Origin: Symsagittifera roscoffensis
Lineage: Eukaryota > Xenacoelomorpha > Acoela > Convolutidae
Length of the DNA stretch: 64,000 bases
Direction of reading: 5' to 3'
NCBI RefSeq assembly: GCF_963678635.1
Contig: NC_087066.1
Span: 5,547,954-5,611,953 of the forward strand
The notes beneath the pieces were generated by a model. That model ran no database searches and was not told the origin of the DNA. It saw nothing but the letters and a program-made list of their open reading frames with translations. Position numbers and translations under genes: made by a program. Positions 10,657 to 20,865 of this stretch are shown here, in pieces. Positions within the stretch are counted from its first letter, which is position 1, and every line of letters begins with the position of its first letter.

Positions 10657-13600
10657 GTACTTTGCACTTCAGCCAGACAAATACATTTATAGATAGACCC
10701 CAACACTGTAGAAAATCGCACATACTGTCAAAAAGTCTAACCCCTTCATCCCCCGGTTATTATCGACTCCTTGCGAATCGTCGACTCCTTGCGTGTTTTC
10801 GAAGTAGATTCATTCGTGTATATTTTCCGTTTTTTACCCATCAATTTGTTTTATACCACGTTTCGCTTTTTTCTTAAAAAAAATTAATGCATAATTCCAG
10901 CATGATTTTTAAAATCCGCATGATGTATCATCATCCAAATACTTTTAGTTTCAAAAATGTGAGCTTTTGTTTTGAACTTAAGTTTGGTTCAAAATTAAAA
11001 CTTGAACACGGCTCATGTATCAATTGTTGCTGTTCTAGGGGATCCTATGTGGGGATTGATCCGACTCTGATCTCGGAGAACACGTGGCAGAAGTGGGGAA
11101 AGGAGCTCGCGACTCGGGAGTCCAAATTGGTGCCTGTTTCGCAGAATTTAGGTAGGTAGCATTTCAAGTATTCACAGTCTATTGAAATAGCTATTTTGAC
11201 GATTGTTTAAATCAACTGAGGAACTGAATAGCTCATTAACAATCTCAGTCTCATTTTTGTCTAGAAAAAAGTTCAAAGTATCAGCTAGACTTTGCTAACT
11301 TGGTTGGTGAAAAAAAAACTATTTTCTCTTCTACGCGAACATTTATTTCAACACTTTTCTCAAACAGGGATTGGTGCAGCGCTTTTCCCGCAAAAAAAGA
11401 AATTTTACTTTTTTGATGATGTCATGACCTTGAGGTACTTTCCATAGACGCTTTTACAAGCAGTAAGTATAAAAGTAAGGCCTTCATGCCTGACCGACTT
11501 GGGCTTCAGTGGCTTCAAATTTAAATTCTAGACGCGATAAAAAAAGGCTGAGTCGCAAAAAAAAAATTAAAATATGTGTTTAGTTGACATGGTTTGGGCA
11601 GAGGCAGCTGAAGAGAGGCTAGCTTATGAAGAGAAAGAGGTAAGCGCCATCTTGTGTTACATTGATTGTGTAAGTTGGATGTCAACCGAGTTAAGAGGGA
11701 TTGTGTGGTGCTATTTCATCGTGATAAAAGTAATGCGATGAGTTTCGATATTTTCGCCCAAAGTTCATTTCTAAGACCTTAAAGCCATATTACCTTAAAG
11801 AAAGCAAGAATAGGCGGTTACTGTGCAAGTAGCCCAGAATGTTCCGACCACAGTCTTATAAAATACAAAAATGTTTTTTTTTTCTTCAAATTTGTGTCGT
11901 TTTTTTCTGCATGTTATGATGAAAAGATCTGAACAAAATAATAGATTTTAGGCATGTTTGAGAGCCATAGTAAAATAGGTCAATTGGAAAACAGTATTTG
12001 CAGAAAAGGACTGGAAAAACAAAAAAAAATTGAAAAAAAGTACACATTTTATTTTCAAATATTTTTTGCAAAAATTTTTTTAAGGTTCATGTTTTTGATT
12101 CCCAAAATTGCGCTAAAAAACTTCAAAAACTATATATTCTTGAGTAAAACTAAGTTTTCATGCCATAAATTGAGCTTAAATAAGCTATTGTAAGCCTACA
12201 CGGCTCATTAGCTGGAAAGTAGACCTAACTAATTAGCTCGAGTTTAGACCAAAAATTTCAAACCGGTTTTTCTCGACACTGTGAAAATTTTTGGAAACTA
12301 TTAATGTCGTTCGAATCACTACTAAAAAGGTTTCAATATGGTATATCACTCAACTCTGTCCGATGATTATTTGTGGTAGCTGATTTTGCGTGGAAAACAA
12401 AAAGAAAAAACTAAAGTTTACCTACCCTAATACAAAGTTCTTCCCCATTTTCAATGGTCGGAACAATAACCACTTTCCGCTTTACATTTTATAATCAAGT
12501 TGCTGTTATTAAACCATGTTTTTGAAAAGTAATTCTATCCTGGAAGTTTTGGATGCGAAGTATTGTGTGAGAATAAGAATTGAAAAGAAAACCAATGCAG
12601 CACCGCTGGTGAACCTTTATTAAGAGACGAGAAGAGCCTTTATTGTTCGGGCTCCAATGTACTTAGTCGCGGTTTGACTTGACTTCTTTTAAAGTTCACT
12701 TCATTTCCTTTATTAAGTGGAAGGCAAAATTCAGCTATCGAACAGAAATTTATTTTAAAAAAATTTATCAAGTTTAAATTTAATTTAAATTATGTTTTCT
12801 CAAATTGGGTTAATAATATCAAAAAAGTGTCAATCATAATTTGTTCGAGAAACTCAATTCTATTCTTCTTTTTCTAACCGACTATTCTTTTTTTCTAACC
12901 TAAGTCGCAAATATTGGTGCCTCTTTTGGGACACCTTGAGGGTTTTTTGATAGCATGTGCTTTGTTATTCGAATAGTAATAAGTTAACACAGTGAACCAA
13001 TCAAATGAATAGAAAAAAGCTGTAAAGTTTATAAAGTGAAGACTGTTGATTGTTTTGTGAAGCTGTTCGTGTACCCCCTGCAGTATGCGGGTGAGAAGTG
13101 GGAGGGGAAAGTGGACAGAGTGAAGGCTCAGATGGAAGAAGAGAAGTGTGAACTACTCGTAGTGTCCGAGTTGGACGAGATAGCCTGGCTCTTTAATCTC
13201 AGGCAAGTTTCATAAATTCCTTGTCTTGACGATTCACTCATTTTTTCTTCAACAGTGCGGAGAGAATTATTAAGCACGTGGGAAAGTAGAAAATAAATTA
13301 CCGGTGAGTGAAATGTCACGAAACGATGCTATAGACTCAGTAGTTGTTTGTTCCAACCACCGCAAATGTTAAGACTTTTTTTACTTGCAAAAAGAAAAGT
13401 CTCAACATCTTCGGTGGCTGGATTAAACTTGTTTTCTAGGCAAGAAGATACTTGAATTGAAAATGTCTAGGAACGCTTAGAATTACAAACAGCCTACTAT
13501 ATATTGACCTCTGCGACAAGCAGGGTATTGCATATGGGTACTGGACTTTTGGTTTCCCCGTCAATGACTTTTTTTTCACAAAATGGAATTCGAATGGATG

Positions 13601-16600
13601 AAATGGTAATAAGCATATTGTATAATTCTGACTATGTTATATAAACTGCTAAGAGGGTAATAACATGGTTAATGCATTGAATATTGTATACGTGTCTTGG
13701 GTAAAGTATATTTTTTATGTGCTGAAATTTTTAGTCATTGTAGGTCGGTCGGCTTTAATTCTGTTGGCTAATTTTCCTTATTTATTTTTTCTAAAACCAG
13801 CGTAGCGTACGTAGTGTGATAATACGCTTCAACATTATTTCCAACCTAAGTTGCAACTAAAAGTGCTACTTTTGGTGGCACTTTGAATCGGTGGACTACA
13901 ATAACATTATAATTCCAAGTGCTCTGCCGTTTGATTAGTAATGTTGTTGTTGTTGTTGTTGTTAGCCCACGCGGGTCGGGTTGGGCTCTTCTGTCTCCAG
14001 GTCAAGGAACTTAGCAACCTCTACCGGCCGAAGCCACAGGTCTGCTGGGGTGAGTGGGGAGGGGTTTTGGGAGCAGTTGAAAAGGTGACATGTTGTGTGG
14101 GGGGCAAGGGAACAGGTTGGGCAAAGGTGGGAGATGGAGCTGTCGAGGCGGGATAGGTAAGTGTTAAGGAGCCGGCTGTAGCCAGACCGGAGTTGGGAGA
14201 GCTTACAGCGCGTGGGACGTGGGAGAGATTTTTCAGAGGGGTCAATCTTTGGGGGAGGGATACAAATAACTTTAGACGGAGGGGTTTCGGCTAGGAACTT
14301 GGTTACAAGGGAGGTATGGTTGTCTTTTAAAATTGGTTTGTAGTAGTTAAAAATAAAAGTGGAGACTTCGTCTCGGTCGTCCAGAACTAGAGGGTGGTTT
14401 GCGTAGACTGAAAAGTCGGTTAAAATTTTCTGGGTGTCTTCTTTGAAGCAGCTTATAATTGAGGGGCGAAGTAGACGGGGAGGAGGGGGATGTGAATGTA
14501 TAAAATTAATGGGATGGTGGGAACGATAGGTAGAGATAAAAAATTGAGATGACAGAAGGGTATGGTGGTCTTTGACCGTTAGGATTTCAGATTCACTGTG
14601 CAGGTGGGCAGTTGAACTCATTAGATTTGATCCAGTAACAACGCGAAGGGATTGGTTTTGGGCAACCTGCAGGCAATTTATGGAGGTGTTACTTGATGCG
14701 TGGGACCATGCGGGGGCTGCATAGTCAAGTATGGGGCGAATTAAAGCTTTAAAAGTTAGGAGGAGGGTTTCTTTGGAGTGACCCCAGGTTGATCCTGCTA
14801 ATGCCTTCAGGATTCCGATCCTGCGTCTGGCCTTTTCAGCGGATTGTTTGCAGTGAGTGGCAAAACAAAGTGTTGGATCAAATGTCACCCCTAAGATTGT
14901 TGGATTTTTGTTTAGGGGTAGCGCCTCGTTATTTAAAAGAACACTAGGTGTTTTATTAAATTCTTTGTTATAAGAGGAGAAAAGTGTAACTGATCCTTTA
15001 GAGGACGCGAAACTTAGTTTGCGTGAGGTGAAAAAATCGTAGAGCCTTTTTAGGTAGCTATTGAGGGAGTTTGAGGCGATATCAATATTGGAACTGCTTG
15101 CGAAGGGGTGGAAATCGTCTGCATACGAAACAAGGTTTACATTATCGGGAGGTGGCGGTGCATCATGGACATAAAAATTGAAGAGTGTGGGTGATAAAAC
15201 AGAACCTTGGGGTACGCCACAGTGGATTATTCGATGGGGGGATGTGTGTTCACGGAATGAGGTGGCAGCCTGTCGACCATTAAGGTAATTACTTAGCCAG
15301 CGGACTAGACTTCTTGGGAGGGGAGTGTCATGAACGAGTTCCACAAGTGAGCGATGACACACCATGTCGAAAGCCTTAGATAAGTCAAGTGTGGCCAGTA
15401 CCGTACGTTTAGGGGGGCGATTTTGGTTAAAACCGTCTGAAATGTAAAATTCGAGAGTGGAGAGAGCTGTGGTGGTGGAGTGAAAAGGGCGGAAGCCGTG
15501 TTGGTGTTTGGCGTTGGGGAGATGTTTGGTAAAGATGGGGTGAACGAGCCTCTCCAGAATTTTAACTGCTGGGCAGAGTAAGGATATAGGTCTGTAAGAT
15601 GTTGATTGTTTAAGATCCTTATTGGGCTTTGGAAGCGGTGCAATTTTTGAATTTTTCCAAATTTGGGGGATAATGTTTTCGGACAAAGAGATATTAAAAA
15701 GGTATGTTAAGTATTGAGTAGCAAGTGGGCCGAGATGTTTAAGATGGATATTACAGAGGCCGTCGGGACCTAGCGCTCGCGATGGTTTGCTGTCTGCAAT
15801 GGCTTGTTTAGTATTTTCAGGGGTAAAAATTGGGCTGTCTGACAGTGGTAGTTTGGCAATTTTTCTTCTCGTTATACGAAGGAGTTTGTCAGAGGCGTGG
15901 GGTCTGGCATTGGTGAATTGTTTGTTAAAAGAGCTGGTAATATCACGAGGTGAGTGTATGGGTTTAGAACCAAAAGTAATGGGGTGTCTTCCTGCCACGG
16001 GCTTAGATCCATTTAAGGAGCGTACCACTTTCCAGAACTTTCTGGCACCAGTGCGGTAGTCGCAAGTCCGGAGGAATTCTCGCCATTTATTTTCTTTGTC
16101 CTTTGCTGTCTGTTTCATGAGTCTACAGTTCAGTTGGGATATGACTTCTGGGGGGAGATTTTGTTTTCGGCTTAAATCTCTTTCGGCGGCTAGGGCAGTG
16201 GACTCGGGGGAAAGAGAGGGAGTGAAGTGGCGAATACGGCCAGCGGGGATGTGGTGGCGTGCTGCCCTGAGCACCAGGTCCCTCAAGAATTTCTCTCCAG
16301 CGGCAACTCCGGAAGGTGGAACCGCTGAAAAGAAACCCTCCTCAATTTCCTCTGTGAATTTGATCCAATCTGCTTTTAAAAAATTTACAAAAGTCCTTTT
16401 AGGCGAAAAATTTATAAAATCATCCAAGGGTAGTTCTAGAAGAATGGGTAGGTGATCTGATCCTAGAGATTTAATTGGGGTCCATGATGTGGAGAGTAAG
16501 AGCGATTGGGATGCGAGGGAAATATCTGGTGACGAGAGTTGGTTTTCTGAGTTAAAAGGGACTCTGGTTTGTGTGTCATCATTTAATGGAGCAAAGGTGG

Positions 16601-19600
16601 ATTCGGTTATTTCATTGCTAAGTACAGAGCCGCGTTGATCTTCCTCGATGTTGGAGTTCCATAGTTGTGAATGTGCGTTGGCATCTCCGAGTACTAAGGC
16701 GTCCCCAGGTTCAAGTAGTTCGGCAAGGGACGCAGAGTAACCAGGGGGACAGCTCGAGCGAGGGGGGATGTAGAAATTATAAATACGAAGCTTGGATGAA
16801 CTGGCTACCACTGATATGCCCATAGCCTCTAGTGTTCCATCGTTGTTAATATTTATTTCTTCGTATTGTATCGACTCATGTATGGCTATGAGAAGACCGC
16901 CCCCTTCTTTTTCTCGATCTTTTCTAATTAAAGTGTAGTGTGAGCCAAGTGAGGGGTTTCGAGATTTCTTTCTTAATTTAGTTTCTTGGAAGACAGCAAT
17001 ATGAATTTGATTTTGAGATAAGAAAGCAGCAATTTCGGGTGCTTTTCCGGAGATACCGTTGCAATTAAATTGAAGGATTTTTAAAAGGCCTTTGGCAGGG
17101 TGTGGTGAACTATTTACATTATTAACAGCAGTATGATTAAAATGGTTGTTTGAACTTGAGTTATTTACACTATTTACACGATTACGATTTGCGCGATTTT
17201 GGGAGGAGGAATTATTATTCGAGGAGGTGGGAAGGGTGGGAGGGGGAGGGGGTTAGGGAGGTGGGGTTGGGGGGCGGTTAGGGAAGTTGAACAAGTTTGG
17301 GAGTTGGGGGTGGTCAAGTTAGAGGACCTGGTGCCTGGGGGAGGTAAAATGTAGGTAGAGGTACAGGTAGGGCAATAGTAGTCAAGGTGGTGTTGGTTAA
17401 GGTGGGTAAGACCACTACATTTAAGGTGAATGTAACCACAGATGTGGCACCAGACGCTGGGCTGGGTGCGTTTGATGCGGAAAGAGCAAGGGGAGCAAAA
17501 GTAAGGCCCTGGACCAGGGTTTGGATTAATGCCGGAGCGGAGTAGTAGTATAAGGATGAGCAGACGGAGCAGCCTGGCCGGCTTCAGACGCTCCGTAACC
17601 GAAAACCCGGAGACTTCGGAGCTTCTCCCGACCCAATGGGAGGGGGGGCTTGACGCCATTTGCATCTTGGTGGGGCCCAAGATGTCGGATCCACCACTGG
17701 AAGGCGGCGTCGTCTGGATCCTTTGATTAGTAATAAGCTAGCACAGTTGATGCTTGTTTGATTGAACAATTAAAGCAAAAAGAACTATTTGTTTCATACA
17801 ACAGTATAAAAATCGAAATCCCATTTAAAAATTTTTCCAGTTGTGTGGTTGCCTTTAGATTTTTTCATTCTCAATTATTACATGCAATTTTGGACTGTTT
17901 TGGGCCTTTTAATTCCTCTCGAATCTTAGTCGCTTTCTTGCTCTTGTTTTCATATGAGTTAAAGTTCTCTCTGGAAAATTCGTTGTTATCATATGAATTA
18001 AAATTGTACGTACGCAAAATTTTCTAAGAAAACGTTAATAATTCTCGCAAGACTCTTTTGGATAAGAATAAAAAATACATAAAATGTCTCTAGCTTGGTA
18101 AATTTTTGGCTTTTCTTATTTTCCAAAATATTGTTTCCAGATTTTGAATCGCTTTAAGTTTTATGAAAAGTTAACGTTTTTTGAATGATACATTTGTTCT
18201 TCAATTGAATTGTCTTCTTCCCAGCTAACTTGTGTTAGCTCTTCTAAAACCAACTGAAATTGTTAGGCTTTCTTAAGTTTTTTCTTTTCAGAAGCTAGTG
18301 ATTTTAAAAGTATTAATTTTCTCTTTGATTTACAAATAGTTTTATCGCTTGTTTTCTGAGCGACTGGGCCCGCTGCAGGCATGGTTTGAAAACCATTTGG
18401 AGTTGAACTGAAGTTTTAGTTTTTTTGCATCGCAATTGGTGCGAATGTCTGCTCGACCTCTGTGTTTGAAATGCATCGGCACCAATTATTTTGTTTGTTT
18501 GATAAAATATTCATATAAGTTGTTGATGCAATTGATTTTTGAATTCTCCGAGAGATATGCCAAATGCTAGCGATTCGTTTTTCGGTAACCTTTGTGACTT
18601 CATTTTTTATACGTTTTGCAAGATATTACGAGCCTGATTTTAGGTATTAGATCATGTAGTTTTTAATGCAGCCTCTTGCCGCTGAATCTTTGCTTTTTTG
18701 TTGCTCGATCGACTGTGGGCATTACCTCTAGAGTTCTCATGTTTCTGTGCTTCCAAAGTGTCCATAGATGGGTCTTTGGTTTTACTGAAACAATAGAAAG
18801 TTTTCAGAAATCCATTTTCGTTATCATTAGTTATGCTTGCAGAAGTTTGCTTTTGAGCAGTAAATCACACGCTTTATCAAATTTTTTATGTTGAAAACAG
18901 ACTTTGATTTCCCAGTTTATTTGCCTCTTTAATTAATTAAGTTTTGAAATTTGTAGATTTTCAAAAAAAAAAATGCGCTATATGTTTTATGAGACTAAAA
19001 GTTTGAGGAAACTAATCGGAGCATTCTAGCAAACTACGTTCCGCCAAGAGATAGTGAAGATGCTCGAGCCATATTTCATAGAAGTTTGTTAACATGTACA
19101 GAAAAACTTTCTTTTTTTAGTTAACGAGCCCGAAGGCCTAAGTCGGAGGTTAATTACTTAGGTTTACATGAGCGTATATATTCAGCTCCCTTTAAGCTAT
19201 GACTTACTTGCAACAACTCACCTTACAATTTGCAGCGCACGTGCGATTTGAACCAGCCATCATATGATTGCTTGGCACTATCAATACGGGAGTGCCACAA
19301 TACTTGCTCAAGAAAATCCTAAAACGTCTTTGAAACTTTAACTTCGTGAATCTAATGAAAAACCGAGTACCTACATTTTTCACAATTACATAAAAGAAAT
19401 TCTGTTTTTTTCCGAGTTGAAAGTGTGGCGATTATTTTTCTTCCATTTGGCGATTTCATCAATCATTTTCCAGGTTTGCCGCAGTTCGCAAGATCAGAAA
19501 AAAAAGAAGAAAAGTGCTCAAATGTTGTTTTTAACTGTTGCTCGAGCTGATATGCGAAATTTTCGAAAAGTAAGGTTAAAATTAGGTAACGCTCCTTTTA

Positions 19601-20116
19601 ATCATTTTTGAGTCAGTTTGAAAATTGCGGCTTGGCTTCGCTGGAAAGCAAAAATTCAAGCTATCACAGGCAGATCGAAAGTTTATTTCCAGGAGGTTTG
19701 AATCTGAGGTTGATCTTTTGACCTTCACGGAAACAACAATTATTTCGCCGTTTTTCATCTTGGTTTGTAAGCTTCGTTTCAAATGTTGGAAAGAGTTTTG
19801 TTGTTGTTTCAGGGGATCAGATATTGAGTTCAATCCAGTCTTTTTTGCCTACGCTATCATATCAGCCAATCAGAATCCACTTCTCTTTGTCAATCAATCA
19901 AAACTCACCTCAGAGGTCAAACAACACCTTGAAGGCGTAGTTTTAAAACCATATGAGGAAGTATTTACAGTACTGGATGAGATGGTCCAGAAATGCGTGG
20001 AGCAGAAATTGAAGGTCTGGATGGGTCCGCAAGTGAGTCATGCGCTGGCATCCACAGTGACTGGAAAAGACGAAAAACTTCTGCTGGTGAAGAACACGCC
20101 GACCAAAATGCTTAAG
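10523..20116 (+). CDS. XPNPEP1: Xaa-Pro aminopeptidase 1 (cytosolic aminopeptidase P), partial, five exons visible
   Basis: Exons 10523-10656, 11039-11151, 11584-11639, 13063-13202 and 19813-20116 join to 747 nt (249 codons) with every intron phase matching. The product aligns by eye with the N-terminal two domains of animal cytosolic aminopeptidase P. Landmarks are LLWTDGRYFLQAEKEL, then [71 protein letters not shown], and a C-terminal stretch ending in TPTKMLK. The family removes an N-terminal residue preceding proline and is a Mn-dependent M24 (pita-bread) enzyme. The metal-binding catalytic domain lies in later exons that are not in this window. The first ~70 residues are also missing: no upstream exon with the expected GSAGTA-type motif was found. 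The gene is interrupted by an antisense LINE and followed by the tRNA array. Confidence 0.9.
11039..11151 (+). CDS. XPNPEP1: XPNPEP1-like exon b
   Basis: After acceptor TGTTCTAG, the first G completes the split AGG codon, giving [24 protein letters not shown], which corresponds to the GSRVGVDP region of vertebrate homologues. The donor is TTAG|GTAGGT, leaving one base of a valine codon. Confidence 0.92.
11584..11639 (+). CDS. XPNPEP1: XPNPEP1-like exon c (56 nt)
   Basis: This short exon follows TGTGTTTAG. TT completes the valine codon and gives VDMVWAEAAEERLAYEEKE, matching the VDKIW segment of the family. The donor is GAG|GTAAGC and the exon ends in phase 0. Confidence 0.85.
13063..13202 (+). 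CDS. XPNPEP1: XPNPEP1-like exon d, with a GC donor
   Basis: It encodes [47 protein letters not shown], the start of the second domain. Two in-phase acceptors are possible: GTGAAG at 13061-13062 (chosen because the family has a hydrophobic-P-L-x-YAG stretch here) and CCCTGCAG at 13082-13083, which would drop seven residues. The 3' junction must fall after CTCAG at 13202, since the next exon supplies the G that completes arginine. The intron therefore begins GCAAGT. Confidence 0.88.
13203..13208 (+). promoter_or_regulatory. Non-canonical GC splice donor
   Basis: The exon-intron border reads CAG|GCAAGT, the classic strong context of GC-AG introns. The reading frame R|GSD across the junction leaves no GT alternative nearby. 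The matching acceptor is TTTCAG at 19807-19812, making a 6.6-kb intron. Confidence 0.8.
13209..13929. other. Intron sequence 5' of the LINE
   Basis: AT-rich sequence with no gene seen. Positions 13840-13930 resemble 12890-12990 loosely (AACCTAAGT-GCAA, a 'TTTTGG-G-CAC' segment, then a TTAGTAATAAG-like stretch), so an older repeat may underlie the LINE insertion site. Confidence 0.4.
13930..13942. repeat. LINE target-site duplication, 3' side
   Basis: The 13-bp TTTGATTAGTAAT occurs here and, identically, at 17722-17734, directly bracketing the element. Confidence 0.92.
13943..13964 (-). repeat. (CAA)n 3' tail of the LINE
   Basis: Read on the minus strand, the TAA stop is followed immediately by CAACAACAA units up to the TSD. 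A trinucleotide tail of this kind is typical of several APE-LINE clades in place of poly(A). Confidence 0.85.
13962..17252 (-). CDS. LINE ORF2: apurinic endonuclease and reverse transcriptase
   Basis: The frame is open from just after a stop at 17253-17255 to TAA at 13962-13964, about 1096 codons. The endonuclease begins with LLKILQFNCNGISG (near 17080), has the FQETKL glutamate (near 16985), a GDANAH motif and the catalytic SDH (16452-16460). Reverse transcriptase blocks follow: YRPISLL, LDLSKAFD, GVPQGSVLSP and the active-site SYADDF (YADD at 15114-15125). The C-terminus has QLRSG and a CPTC-x-HLFNC zinc-like motif. The first in-frame ATG is only at 16823, inside the endonuclease, so translation must enter from ORF1 by frameshift or the join is a 1-nt mutation. 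All catalytic motifs are intact. Confidence 0.93.
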   Translation of the reverse strand, partial: PPPPPTLPTSSNNNSSSQNRANRNRVNSVNNSSSNNHFNHTAVNNVNSSPHPAKGLLKILQFNCNGISGKAPEIAAFLSQNQIHIAVFQETKLRKKSRNPSLGSHYTLIRKDREKEGGGLLIAIHESIQYEEININNDGTLEAMGISVVASSSKLRIYNFYIPPRSSCPPGYSASLAELLEPGDALVLGDANAHSQLWNSNIEEDQRGSVLSNEITESTFAPLNDDTQTRVPFNSENQLSSPDISLASQSLLLSTSWTPIKSLGSDHLPILLELPLDDFINFSPKRTFVNFLKADWIKFTEEIEEGFFSAVPPSGVAAGEKFLRDLVLRAARHHIPAGRIRHFTPSLSPESTALAAERDLSRKQNLPPEVISQLNCRLMKQTAKDKENKWREFLRTCDYRTGARKFWKVVRSLNGSKPVAGRHPITFGSKPIHSPRDITSSFNKQFTNARPHASDKLLRITRRKIAKLPLSDSPIFTPENTKQAIADSKPSRALGPDGLCNIHLKHLGPLATQYLTYLFNISLSENIIPQIWKNSKIAPLPKPNKDLKQSTSYRPISLLCPAVKILERLVHPIFTKHLPNAKHQHGFRPFHSTTTALSTLEFYISDGFNQNRPPKRTVLATLDLSKAFDMVCHRSLVELVHDTPLPRSLVRWLSNYLNGRQAATSFREHTSPHRIIHCGVPQGSVLSPTLFNFYVHDAPPPPDNVNLVSYADDFHPFASSSNIDIASNSLNSYLKRLYDFFTSRKLSFASSKGSVTLFSSYNKEFNKTPSVLLNNEALPLNKNPTILGVTFDPTLCFATHCKQSAEKARRRIGILKALAGSTWGHSKETLLLTFKALIRPILDYAAPAWSHASSNTSINCLQVAQNQSLRVVTGSNLMSSTAHLHSESEILTVKDHHTLLSSQFFISTYRSHHPINFIHSHPPPPRLLRPSIISCFKEDTQKILTDFSVYANHPLVLDDRDEVSTFIFNYYKPILKDNHTSLVTKFLAETPPSKVICIPPPKIDPSEKSLPRPTRCKLSQLRSGYSRLLNTYLSRLDSSISHLCPTCSLAPHTTCHLFNCSQNPSPLTPADLWLRPVEVAKFLDLETEEPNPTRVG
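17174..17665 (-). CDS. LINE ORF1: 2A-like motif plus PHD-type zinc finger
   Basis: The ORF runs 163 codons from ATG at 17665 to TAA/TAG-closed end at 17174. Residues 32-42 are a hydrophobic leucine-rich stretch leading into RSGINPNPGP (residues 43-52). This is the 2A ribosome-skipping layout but with G and N where active 2A peptides have D and E. Residues 57-101 form a C2-C2-H-C-C2 PHD-like finger (C57, C60, C73, C76, H80, C83, C98, C101). A proline-rich tail follows over a C-rich tract. Its last ~79 nt overlap ORF2 in the -1 frame. Upstream the frame has no stop to the element's 5' end, so the exact start is uncertain. Confidence 0.8.
   Translation of the reverse strand: MQMASSPPSHWVGRSSEVSGFSVTERLKPARLLRLLILILLLRSGINPNPGPGPYFCSPCSFRIKRTQPSVWCHICGYIHLKCSGLTHLNQHHLDYYCPTCTSTYILPPPGTRSSNLTTPNSQTCSTSLTAPQPHLPNPLPLPPFPPPRIIIPPPKIAQIVIV
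17722..17734. repeat. LINE target-site duplication, 5' side
   Basis: Second identical copy of TTTGATTAGTAAT, abutting the 5' end of the element (minus strand begins GGATCCAGACG). Confidence 0.92.
17735..19812. other. Remainder of the 6.6-kb GC-AG intron
   Basis: T-rich sequence with no gene or RNA recognised. It ends in TTGTTGTTTCAG, the acceptor of the next exon. Around 17950-18010 a CATATGA(G/A)TTAAA motif is repeated about 42 bp apart. Confidence 0.5.
19813..20116 (+). CDS. XPNPEP1: XPNPEP1-like exon e (second domain)
   Basis: This 304-nt exon completes the split arginine and encodes [31 protein letters not shown] through VWMGPQVSHALAS to NTPTKMLK, aligning with RGSDVEHNPVFFSYAII and later blocks of the vertebrate enzyme. 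The donor is AAG|GTTAGT in phase 0. It is the last exon of the gene found in the window. The catalytic M24 domain should follow. Confidence 0.92.
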
Positions 20117-20382
20117 GTTAGTCTAGTTCGTTCAATTTGACTGTGGTGATGGCTCTACGCTTAATTTTTCTCCAAAAATACTATTAAGGCTCTATGTTCC
20201 CAATGTGACCTTATGCTGAACTCTGTTTTTCTGCATAGTGGGCAAAATTTTGAAAAAGTTTGTTACAGTGCACTTTTCGATTATTAAAAATTAATTTTTT
20301 AGCGCGCGCTCCTCAGTCAAAATTAGTACATATTGGCGCTAAAATTCCTTTTTTGAAAGTAACTTTTCCTTAATTGAAAAAT
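20117..20382. other. Intron sequence between the last visible exon and the array
   Basis: No feature is seen in these 266 bp. They separate the GTTAGT donor from the first degenerate tRNA-like copy. Confidence 0.5.
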
Positions 20383-20455
20383 CGACCATAGAGGGATTTG
20401 AACCCCCAATGTGCTGATTCCAAGAAAGACGCCTTCTCCGTTAGGTCATGCGGTC
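20383..20455 (-). pseudogene. First, degenerate tRNA-like copy of the array
   Basis: 73 nt with a well-paired GACCGCA/TATGGTC acceptor (one C-A mismatch) but a broken anticodon stem. The loop CTTGGAA gives TGG. Its G1-A2 start resembles ordinary arginine tRNAs more than the interior G1-G2 copies do. Confidence 0.55.
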
Positions 20456-20619
20456 GTTGGAATGTGTAAGCTTCAAGTGTTGTGGTTGCTAGTGTTTTTT
20501 TGTTAAATTGGCCTGAAATTTGTGCAAAGTTAGGTTGCTAATCAGTTAATTGCTATCAAGTATGATATTTCCATCTGCTGTGACTTGTCTGAAAAAATCT
20601 TCTCAAGAATGCGAAATCT

Positions 20620-20691
20620 CGACCACAGTGGGATTCGAACCCCTATAATTGCATTCGAAGTTAGATGCTTTATCGAATAGGCAATGCGACC
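20620..20691 (-). pseudogene. Degenerate tRNA-like copy, 72 nt
   Basis: Anticodon TCG is retained. The D arm is altered (CTATTCGATAA), one base is missing between the T and anticodon arms, and the anticodon stem is mismatched. Confidence 0.5.
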
Positions 20692-20865
20692 GTTGGAAGG
20701 TTGTCGTCGATACGCGTAAATCTTAAGTGCTCTGTTCGCTTCTGTTCTGTTGTTTAATTGAGCTAAAGTTTGGTACAATTAGTTTGCAGAGCAGTTCCTT
20801 GCTATCAAGTTTGATGTGTAGATGCTGTGAATTCTCTGAAAATACCTTCTCAAGAAATGAAAAAT

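Larger units (their letters stand above)
13943..17721 (-). mobile_element. APE-type non-LTR retrotransposon (LINE), full or nearly full length
   Basis: The 3779-bp element is inserted antisense to the host gene. It has a first ORF with a 2A-like motif and PHD-type zinc finger, then a long apurinic endonuclease-reverse transcriptase ORF. It ends in a short (CAA)n run that follows the stop codon directly, leaving no 3' UTR. A perfect 13-bp TSD brackets it. The domain order, CPTC...HLFNC C-terminal zinc motif and trinucleotide tail point to the Jockey/I/CR1-related LINEs. The exact clade cannot be set by eye. The intact long ORF and the perfect TSD indicate a recent insertion. Confidence 0.95.

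Noticed and set aside
10469-10723. Minus-strand frame over the first aminopeptidase exon
   Set aside because: Shadow of the plus-strand exon, which matches a known family and has splice sites.
15787-16455. Plus-strand frames opposite the LINE ORF2
   Set aside because: Shadows of the reverse transcriptase/endonuclease coding strand, which has all the motifs.
17584-17769. Minus-strand frame at the 5' end of the LINE crossing the TSD
   Set aside because: Runs out of the element into host DNA and lacks the 2A/PHD features found in the other frame.
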